Under the pieces are notes generated by a model that ran no database searches, was not told the origin of the DNA, and was given only the letters and a program-made list of their open reading frames with translations. Shown here piece after piece: positions 40,898-46,714 of a stretch of DNA of 46,714 nt; positions within the stretch are counted from its first letter, which is position 1, and each line of letters opens with the position of its first letter. Source of the DNA: Actinomycetes bacterium (GTDB lineage: Bacteria; Actinomycetota; Acidimicrobiia; IMCC26256; PALSA-610); the NCBI GenBank assembly GCA_025360585.1, contig JANYBW010000076.1:1-46714 (forward strand). Direction: 5' to 3'. A program made the position numbers and the translations under genes.

Positions 40898-41785
40898 ATG
40901 GCGAACGGCACTGACGTCGCGATCGATGGCAAGGTCTTGCGGCTTACCAACCTCGACAAAATCCTGTATCCCGAGGCGAGCTTCACCAAAGCCGAAGTGA
41001 TCGATTACTACCGCCGGATCGCCCCCGCGATGCTCCCCCATATCGCCGATCGGTGCCCAACCTTGGTGCGCGCACCCGACGGCGTGAACGGTGAGGTCTT
41101 TTTTGAAAAGCGGTGCCCCAGCCATCACCCGGATTGGGTCGCAACCGGTCAGGCCAACGGCGTGCAGGGCGCGTGTGTCATCGATTCGCTCGCGGCATTG
41201 GTATGGACTGCTAACCTCGCGGCGCTCGAGCTGCACGTCCAGCAGACTCCCCGCAACGCGCTCGCCACGCCGACGGCAATGGTGTTCGATCTTGACCCTG
41301 GCGATGGCGCGACGATCATCGATTGCCGTCGAGTTGCATTGCAACTGCGAGCATGGCTGGAACAGCTCGGAGTTACTGCATTTGTCAAAACCTCGGGATC
41401 CAAAGGACTGCACCTCAGCGTGCCCATCAGTGATCCCCAGGCCACGCACGAAACCACCAAACGGTTTGCGTTGTCGATGGGCCAGTTGCTCGAACAACGC
41501 GACCCGGCGGTCACGACGAACATGGCCAAAGATCAACGGGCTGGGAAAGTGTTCATCGATTGGAGCCAAAACGATCGCCACAAAACCACCGTGGCGCCGT
41601 ACTCGTTGCGTATCCGTGCATACCCAACCGTATCGACACCCCTTACGTGGGCCGAGTTGGAACACGCAACGACTCCCGAGGATCTGCGGTTCGTTGCGGG
41701 CGAGGTGCTCGAGCGCGTCGATCACCTCGGCGATCTGTGGGCCGATGCCCTCACGCTCCTGCAACAACTCCCCGAACTGGGCTAA
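40898..41785 (+). CDS. Stand-alone LigD polymerase-domain protein (NHEJ primase-polymerase)
   Basis: 295 residues, the size of the LigD PolDom alone. LTNLDKILYPEASFTKAEVIDYY, FEKRCPSHHPDW, the metal-binding FDLDPGDG (Asp131, Asp133), FVKTSGSKGLHL and VFIDWSQNDRHKT with the third acidic residue are all present. It fills gaps at broken DNA ends, often with ribonucleotides, together with Ku. There is no ligase or 3'-phosphoesterase domain, so the ligase must be encoded elsewhere. A strong hairpin terminator follows four bases after the stop. Confidence 0.94.
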   Translation: MANGTDVAIDGKVLRLTNLDKILYPEASFTKAEVIDYYRRIAPAMLPHIADRCPTLVRAPDGVNGEVFFEKRCPSHHPDWVATGQANGVQGACVIDSLAALVWTANLAALELHVQQTPRNALATPTAMVFDLDPGDGATIIDCRRVALQLRAWLEQLGVTAFVKTSGSKGLHLSVPISDPQATHETTKRFALSMGQLLEQRDPAVTTNMAKDQRAGKVFIDWSQNDRHKTTVAPYSLRIRAYPTVSTPLTWAELEHATTPEDLRFVAGEVLERVDHLGDLWADALTLLQQLPELG

Positions 41786-41789
41786 TTAA

Positions 41790-41819
41790 AAGAGCCCAGG
41801 CTCGAAGGCCTGGGCTCTT
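41790..41819. terminator. Bidirectional intrinsic terminator
   Basis: AAGAGCCCAGGC pairs perfectly with GCCTGGGCTCTT (12-base stem, 6-base loop TCGAAG). On the plus strand GTGGTTTT follows; on the minus strand TTTAATTAG follows. It ends the LigD polymerase transcript and can also end a minus-strand transcript carrying the small ORF at 41922-42050. Confidence 0.9.
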
Positions 41820-41921
41820 GTGGTTTTCGACGCGCAACCGGGGGGAGATTGCTGCGTCGACGCGGCGGCTCGGATCGGGGGGATTGGCCCGAGCGCCGGA
41901 TCTTTGGTCTGGGTCGCGGTG

Positions 41922-42050
41922 CTACGCGGCCTTACGAACGTCGTTCGCGGCGCCAGCCTTGCGGCTTGCTGGTTTGCCGGACCGGAGTTGGTCGAGGCGG
42001 GATTCCCAGACGATTTGTTTTGCTAACCATGAAAGGGCGTTTGTGCTCAT
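41922..42050 (-). CDS. Possible 42-residue small protein
   Basis: The ATG at 42050 has an AGAAGG ribosome site seven bases upstream. The product starts MSTNALSWLAKQIVWESRLD and ends in a basic, Ala-rich tail (KAGAANDVRKAA). There is one short amphipathic helix and no signal or membrane segment. I do not recognise a family. The otherwise gene-free 435-bp region 41786-42220 gives it room, a T-run terminator lies downstream on its strand, and a TTGACA-type promoter candidate lies upstream. Together these make it more than a random frame. A noncoding RNA from the same region is the main alternative. Confidence 0.45.
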   Translation of the reverse strand: MSTNALSWLAKQIVWESRLDQLRSGKPASRKAGAANDVRKAA

Positions 42051-42122
42051 CCTGGCACCTTCTTTTCCTGAGTCGATCTTGTTTGTTTGAAACGCTTGCC
42101 ACCGAAGCAAAAACTGCGTAAG

Positions 42123-42180
42123 TTGTTGTTCTCGGCGTTACAACACTATAAGTAAACACTCTCAGTGTGGTCGCTGTCAA
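42123..42180. promoter_or_regulatory. Overlapping divergent promoters with an ACACT-ctc-AGTGT operator candidate
   Basis: On the plus strand TTGTTG (42123-42128) and TATAAG (42147-42152), 18 bases apart, form a good promoter for the MerR gene. On the minus strand TTGACA (42180-42175) with TTTACT 18 bases on could serve the small ORF. Between them is an inverted repeat ACACT/AGTGT (42156-42168). A self-regulating MerR protein could bind there. Confidence 0.5.
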
Positions 42181-42220
42181 GTTATTCACTCGTTTTCATC
42201 GAAAAATCTCAGGAGCATCG

Positions 42221-42976
42221 ATGTCGGATAGCAGCTGGAGAATCGACGATCTCGCTCAAAAAGCGACGATAACGGTCGATACCATCCGCTACTACGCCCG
42301 CGAAGGTCTGCTGCCTGCGGCGCAGAAGGTTGGCAAGATCAAGCTGTACGGCCAAGTGCATCTCGAACGCCTGAGCCAGATCAAAGAGCTCCAGGAAAAA
42401 CGGTTTTCGCTCGCGGCGATTAAGGCAATCGTCTGCACCGACCGCCCGGGCCTAGAAGGCCTCTTCATCGGCGCCGAACATCAATACAGCCGCTCGCAAC
42501 TGTTGAGCAAAACTGGCCTTGACGATGCCTTCCTCGACCAGCTCAGCACCGTCGGGTTGCTCACCGAGCCGTCGTCGCTCGGGCGCCAGGACTACGACGA
42601 CTCCGATATCGCAATGCTGAGAAGCGTGGCGGAGCTGCTCAAGATCGGCATGACCGAAACCGTGCTCGTGGAGCTCGGACGCATTTACGTGCGGCACTTC
42701 AGTGCGTTGCAGCGCGAGGTGCACGCGATGCTGGCTGGCTGGTCGCATCCCGAATGGGATGCTGACGAAATGGAAACCATGCAACGGCAGCTCACCGCGA
42801 ATTCACAACGGATGTTACCGGCAGTCGACAAGGTTTTGAACTACGTGCACCAACGAACGGTGCAGCGGCTGACAATCGAAGCCCTGCGCACTGCAGCCGA
42901 AACCGGGACCGGAGTCGGCGGGGTCAAAGCGGTGATTCCTGGCCAAGGTTCCGTCGCAAGTCTCCCACCCGACTAA
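42221..42976 (+). CDS. MerR-family transcriptional regulator
   Basis: 251 residues from ATG 42221 with AGGAG eight bases upstream; an earlier in-frame GTG at 42167 lacks a ribosome site. The N-terminal winged helix (WRIDDLAQKATITVDTIRYYAREGLLP, then KIKLYGQVHLERLSQIKELQEKRFSLAAIKAIV) is a clear MerR DNA-binding domain. The remaining 170 residues are helical and longer than in metal-sensing MerR proteins, and no Cys pair for metals is seen, so an organic ligand or acyl-CoA is more likely. It is convergent with the amidohydrolase gene 13 bases away. An inverted repeat in its own promoter suggests autoregulation. Confidence 0.88.
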   Translation: MSDSSWRIDDLAQKATITVDTIRYYAREGLLPAAQKVGKIKLYGQVHLERLSQIKELQEKRFSLAAIKAIVCTDRPGLEGLFIGAEHQYSRSQLLSKTGLDDAFLDQLSTVGLLTEPSSLGRQDYDDSDIAMLRSVAELLKIGMTETVLVELGRIYVRHFSALQREVHAMLAGWSHPEWDADEMETMQRQLTANSQRMLPAVDKVLNYVHQRTVQRLTIEALRTAAETGTGVGGVKAVIPGQGSVASLPPD

Positions 42977-42989
42977 CCAGCCCACGGTT

Positions 42990-44150
42990 TTAGATTCCCC
43001 AGATCCTCGCCGCGTTACCGCCAGAGATCTTTGCCTTTTCAGCTTCGCTGCATTGGCCCATAGTTTCGTCGATGACCTTGCGCGAATACGGCCAGTCGTT
43101 GCCGTGATGCGGGTAATCACTTGACCACATCATGTTGTCCACGCCAACGCGGTGCCGGAGTTCAATTCCACTTCGGTCAGTAATGAAGCTCGCGGCGTTG
43201 TTGCGATACCAATAAAAGGACGGCGGATTCGTGATCGGCAAATCGCCCCAAACGCGATTGCGCCACCAACGATCATCGATGCATTCCAAGAAATGGGGAA
43301 TCCACCCGACACCGGTTTCGATCCAACAAATTTGCAGCTCGGGAAATCGTTCAAACACGCCAGTGAAGATCATGCTGGTCATCGCGCCAGTCGACATCGC
43401 AAAGACGTGGCTCATCCCGCCAATCGCTTTCGCGCGGGTCGCGGCAGAATCGAAACGCACGAGCGCGTTTCCTGTCGCCGCCGCGGCTTTACGCGCGGCC
43501 ATCCGCGCGTTGCGCGAAATGATGTTGATATGAATCGACACGGGAATCTTGGCTTCGCTGGCCGCGACCCAAAACGGATCGTCGGCTTCGCACACGCCTT
43601 CGCCACCGGAAGGCCAATTCGATAGCAATACACCTCTAGCGCCGCGCGCAATCGCGTGGTCCAGGCCGGCCAACGCGGCTTCGATACCGGTCGAGGGCAT
43701 CTGCGCGATACCAATGAGACGCGTTGGGTCAGCGGCACAAAACTCATCGAATAAAAAGTTGTTGTACGCCTCGACTCCCGCGACGACAAACTCCGGATCA
43801 TCGTCGCCTAGGAAATGACTCAACGTGCGTTGGGGAGGAAATAACACCTCAGCGTGTACGCCGTCGAGATCCATGTCGGCGAGACGAGCCTGACCGTTGT
43901 AGCAACCTTTACGGGCCTCCTCATAGGTGACTCCGTACCAACGAAATTGATCGAACGGCATCCCAGGGGTAGCGGTCAAACCAATCGGATCAGGGTCGCC
44001 ACCGACGGCAGTCAACCAAGCATCGCCGCCTTCGTGATCTTTGACCAGCTTCGGCGCCTTATCGGCGAACCGAGACGCAAGGTGATTCCTCCAGATATCC
44101 GGCGGTTCGAGGATGTGACAATCAGCGTCGATGATTCGTTGATTCGTCAT
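42990..44150 (-). CDS. Amidohydrolase-2 family protein, second paralogue
   Basis: 386 residues from ATG 44150 (MTNQRIIDADCHILEP); the longer frame to 44198 begins in non-conserved sequence. The DxHxxEP motif (DADCHILEP) and the C-terminal SSDYPHHGNDWPY mirror the first amidohydrolase (3966-5174). ARLADMDLDGVHAEVLFP and FERFPELQICWIETGVGWIPHFLE are family-typical. The expected activity is metal-dependent hydrolysis or decarboxylation of a ring-cleavage product or similar acid. It is divergent from the CoA-transferase gene across about 157 bases, and the two may act in one catabolic route controlled by the nearby MerR protein. Confidence 0.87.
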   Translation of the reverse strand: MTNQRIIDADCHILEPPDIWRNHLASRFADKAPKLVKDHEGGDAWLTAVGGDPDPIGLTATPGMPFDQFRWYGVTYEEARKGCYNGQARLADMDLDGVHAEVLFPPQRTLSHFLGDDDPEFVVAGVEAYNNFLFDEFCAADPTRLIGIAQMPSTGIEAALAGLDHAIARGARGVLLSNWPSGGEGVCEADDPFWVAASEAKIPVSIHINIISRNARMAARKAAAATGNALVRFDSAATRAKAIGGMSHVFAMSTGAMTSMIFTGVFERFPELQICWIETGVGWIPHFLECIDDRWWRNRVWGDLPITNPPSFYWYRNNAASFITDRSGIELRHRVGVDNMMWSSDYPHHGNDWPYSRKVIDETMGQCSEAEKAKISGGNAARIWGI

Positions 44151-44307
44151 CTCTGGTTCTCCCAAGCGCGTTGAAGTGTTGTTCGTAGACTGCCACACCC
44201 GTCATGGCTCTGGCCACCGCAATTCGATCTGAGATTCGCTCCAATATGTCCGGCCGCAGTCGCCCTCGCACGGGTTGGCTCTACCTTGCGTCACCGAAAG
44301 GCTCACA

Positions 44308-46623
44308 ATGGACGTTGCACTGTTGTCTGGCTTCACCGTCGTTGAGTTCGGCGGCGAACCTGCAGCGCGCGCCGGACGCGCGCTTGCCGATCTCGGGGCC
44401 ACGGTCGTGCGGATTGAAATCGACGGCTGCCCCGACGCCATGCGTAGCCGAGCGGCGGACTGGATCGCCTGGACCTATGGAAAACAGATCGTTGCCGTCG
44501 CCGATCTTCAAGCGGCCGCCGAACTGGCCCGAAACGCGGATGTGGTGCTCGATACGCCCTTCGACGCCGACACAATCGTCATCGATCCTGCGGTTGCGCC
44601 ATCAACCCATTGGGTGCACATCACGCCGTTCGGCATGGAGGGTCCCCGAGCCCGATGGCACGCCACTGATCTTGGCATTATGGCCAGCACAGGCAACATG
44701 TTCTGCACCGGCGATGCCGATCGGCCACCGGTTCGGGCGAGCGAAGCCACGAGCTATGCCCACGTCGGCGGCGAAGCCGCCTTCGCCGCGATCACTGCGC
44801 TGGTATCGAAACACCACCAAATCATTGATGTTTCGATCCAGGAATGTGTTCTCGTCGCGAATATGGGTGGCGCCGGTCGTTTCTTTCGCACCGGCGCAAG
44901 AGGCCAACGTTCGGGCGCGCAACTCGGGCGAACTCGTGAGATTTGGCCCACCCTCGATGGCTTCGTCAGCTTCGGCATTCGCGGCGGATCTGCTCGCGCC
45001 GCTTCAATGAAGACCATTGCAGAACTCGTCGAGGCCGCGGGCATAGACGCCGGCTCCTTGCAGTGCGATTGGAAAACGTGGTCGCACACCACTGCCGAGG
45101 ACGTGCAACTCGATGCGATGCAGGCAGCGATCGGCGCGCTCTTCGCGCAACGCTCGATGACGGAACTCTACGAAATCGCCGTCGCTACGAATTTGATGCT
45201 CGCACCCGCGAACTCACCGCGGGAAGTCTTTGCTTCCGAACAACTAGCCGCGCGCGAGTTTCTCACCACGAATAGCGACGGCGTGACGTTGCCGAAATCG
45301 TTTGTTCAGATACAAGCCGGACCAGAAATACCAAACGAATCTCGCCAGCACGACGTTCGCAGTAGTCGTACCGGGTCATCGCAGGGCGAGGGAGCGTGGA
45401 GTGGCTACAACATTTTAGAATTCGGTTCCGGAGCCGCGGGCCCCATCGCAACGCGCTATTTCGCCGAACACGGCGCAACTGTCTTGCGGATCGAAAGCGT
45501 GTCGCGTCCAGATTTCTTACGCGCGATGGCGCTCGCGTCGCAAAGCCCTCATGGCCTCGAAGGCTCCGATTTGTTCGATGCGTTGAACTGCGGCAAACGG
45601 AGCTTGACTCTCAACCTGAAACTCCCCGAATCCATTGCGATTGTGCACCAACTCGTCGTCGAGTGGGCCGACGCAATTTGTGAAAACTACGCACCCAAAG
45701 CCATGCGCGGCTTCGGCCTCGATTACCCAACGCTCGCGGCTATGAAGCCCGATCTCGTGATGATGAGCGCTTGCTTAAACGGCCAAACCGGCCCCCACAA
45801 GGATTATCCTGGATTCGGCGGGCAAGGTTCGGCGCTCAGCGGCTGGAACTCCTTGACTGGCTGGCCCGACCGCGAACCCGTTGGCCCATTCGGCACGATC
45901 ACGGATTCGCTCGCGCCGAGGTACGTTGCGGCCGCGCTCGCAGCCGCACTTGTCTACCGTGATCGCACGGGCCAGGGTGCGTACCTTGATGTTTCACAGG
46001 TTGAAACCGGTCTGTACGCACTTTCGCCTTGGCTCATCGAATACAGCCTCGACGGCACCATTGGCAAGCGCTACGGAAATCGTTCACCCCGCTCGTGCCC
46101 GCACGGCGCGTTTCCGAGTGCACCAACCGCCGACGGGCGCAACGATCGGTGGATCGCGATCGCGTGTCACACCGACGCGCAATGGCAGTCCTTGTGCGAG
46201 GAACTCGGCCTCAGTGAGTACCGCGATTTCGACTATGGCCAACGTCGCGACGCGATCGACTTGATCGAAGCCGCGGTGGCCGACGCTACAACGGCGCGGG
46301 ATGCCGATGCGCTCGCGGACCAGCTCCAAGCACGCGGGATCGAAGCAGTTCCCGTCGCGGACCTCGGTGATGTGTTTCACAATCCCCAACTGGAATTTCG
46401 CAATCACTTCGTAGAACTCACGCATCCGCGGCTCGGCGCAGGTCGTTACGAAGCCAACGGCACTCGAACGAACACGACCAGCACGAGCTATTGGAGGGCG
46501 GCTCCGTTACTCGGTGAAGATTCTCGCTGGGCGCTTCGCGAACTCGCGCACCGTTCCGATGCAGAGATTGATCACCTCATAGAAATTGGCGCAGTCGAAG
46601 TGACTGAGAACTCAAGCAACTAA
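44308..46623 (+). CDS. Two-domain class III (CaiB/BaiF) CoA-transferase
   Basis: 771 residues from ATG 44308 with AAAGG upstream; single-domain members are about 400 residues. Domain one (about 5-340) keeps the nucleotide-type start VVEFGGEPAARAGRALADLGATVVRIE but lacks the NRGK-type segment, and the catalytic Asp region reads ASEATSYAHVGGEA. Domain two (about 365-760) has ILEFGSGAAGPIATRYFAEHGATVLRIE, NCGKRSLTLNL, ENYAPKAMRGFGLDY, GTITDSLAPRYVAA (Asp present) and GQGAYLDVSQVE. The family moves CoA between carboxylic acids. Domain one is probably structural. The gene ends at repeat copy D. Confidence 0.9.
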   Translation: MDVALLSGFTVVEFGGEPAARAGRALADLGATVVRIEIDGCPDAMRSRAADWIAWTYGKQIVAVADLQAAAELARNADVVLDTPFDADTIVIDPAVAPSTHWVHITPFGMEGPRARWHATDLGIMASTGNMFCTGDADRPPVRASEATSYAHVGGEAAFAAITALVSKHHQIIDVSIQECVLVANMGGAGRFFRTGARGQRSGAQLGRTREIWPTLDGFVSFGIRGGSARAASMKTIAELVEAAGIDAGSLQCDWKTWSHTTAEDVQLDAMQAAIGALFAQRSMTELYEIAVATNLMLAPANSPREVFASEQLAAREFLTTNSDGVTLPKSFVQIQAGPEIPNESRQHDVRSSRTGSSQGEGAWSGYNILEFGSGAAGPIATRYFAEHGATVLRIESVSRPDFLRAMALASQSPHGLEGSDLFDALNCGKRSLTLNLKLPESIAIVHQLVVEWADAICENYAPKAMRGFGLDYPTLAAMKPDLVMMSACLNGQTGPHKDYPGFGGQGSALSGWNSLTGWPDREPVGPFGTITDSLAPRYVAAALAAALVYRDRTGQGAYLDVSQVETGLYALSPWLIEYSLDGTIGKRYGNRSPRSCPHGAFPSAPTADGRNDRWIAIACHTDAQWQSLCEELGLSEYRDFDYGQRRDAIDLIEAAVADATTARDADALADQLQARGIEAVPVADLGDVFHNPQLEFRNHFVELTHPRLGAGRYEANGTRTNTTSTSYWRAAPLLGEDSRWALRELAHRSDAEIDHLIEIGAVEVTENSSN

Positions 46624-46714
46624 GCACGCGCGCCGATAGGTGAGCGGTAATCCGATGCAAGAATCCAGTTTCGCGCTCTCGTCGCTGCGCTCCGGGGCCG
46701 CTCGGGCCACGGGC
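46621..46714 (+). repeat. Dispersed stop-anchored repeat, copy D (cut by the window end)
   Basis: It begins at the TAA of the CoA-transferase gene. The 5' module (46621-46672) differs from copy A at only a few positions. The following GC-rich block (GCGCTCTCGTCGCTGCGCTC, then GGGGCCGCTCGGGCC) matches copy A's middle almost exactly. The 3' hairpin module, if present, lies beyond the window. Confidence 0.85.

Noticed and set aside
41820-42026. Plus-strand 68-codon frame after the LigD polymerase terminator
   Set aside because: No ribosome site, follows a strong terminator, and lies opposite the better-supported minus-strand small ORF.
26581-46714. Dispersed repeat as integron attC sites or a miniature transposon
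   Set aside because: They do follow stop codons, but no attC core-site pair, integrase gene, terminal inverted repeats or target-site duplications are visible.
1-46714. tRNA, rRNA or known riboswitch genes
   Set aside because: Reading the intergenic regions on both strands gave no cloverleaf, rRNA-like or familiar aptamer sequence; a covariance-model scan would be needed to exclude rarer RNAs.

Overview
The window looks like chromosomal DNA from a high-GC actinobacterium. I would guess Acidimicrobiia (Ilumatobacter-like). The hints are two luciferase-fold (F420/FMN-type) oxidoreductases, several CoA ligases and CoA-transferases, DxHxxEP-type amidohydrolases, an actinobacterial HelD, Ku plus a stand-alone LigD polymerase, GTG/TTG starts, and secreted repeats with a GYW..DGG.FAFGDA pattern. 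This placement is inferred from gene content only. I saw no rRNA, tRNA, CRISPR array, transposase or phage gene.

Layout. 1-0.5 kb: tail of a secreted protein, then a perfect 54-bp palindrome. 0.5-5.2 kb (minus): a catabolic operon read as amidohydrolase, aldehyde dehydrogenase and two luciferase-like oxidoreductases, with an 8-3-8 operator-like palindrome upstream. 5.4-10.8 kb: an MFS permease, an isochorismatase-fold protein, an acyl-CoA ligase, and two protein-tyrosine phosphatases of different folds. 10.9-13.9 kb: inorganic pyrophosphatase, phosphoglycerate mutase, a GNAT acetyltransferase and a membrane protein.

13.9-20.6 kb (plus): eight tightly packed genes, mostly joined by 4-base ATGA/GTGA overlaps. 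They encode a PIG-L deacetylase, a secreted protein with an MPITG/TM/basic-tail sorting signal, a cellulose-synthase-like GT2, an exosortase/archaeosortase-family protease, an unknown membrane-anchored protein, a CarB-like ATP-grasp enzyme, a UDP-GlcNAc 2-epimerase and a HAD phosphatase. I read this as a surface-glycoconjugate locus built around an exosortase. It is the best candidate here for an undescribed system.

20.6-26.6 kb: a class III cyclase, a FadD3-like CoA ligase and a 1056-residue secreted beta-propeller protein. 26.8-35.4 kb (plus): a transporter island with a TetR regulator, a LivH-LivM fusion permease, a 1039-residue MFS-LivF-LivG fusion, a lipoprotein binding protein and a hexapeptide acyltransferase. 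35.4-41.8 kb: HelD, a binding protein without signal peptide, a HEAT-repeat protein, and divergent Ku and LigD-polymerase genes. 41.8-46.7 kb: a possible 42-residue protein, a MerR regulator, a second amidohydrolase and a two-domain class III CoA-transferase.

Two themes cut across the window. First, a dispersed repeat of 45-149 bp starts exactly at the TAA stop codon of four unrelated genes, always in the same orientation. Three of the copies bracket parts of the transporter island. Second, short tandem repeats of 6, 12, 15, 22, 50 and 54 bp lie at protein linkers, protein tails or just beyond genes, which suggests active slippage or duplication.
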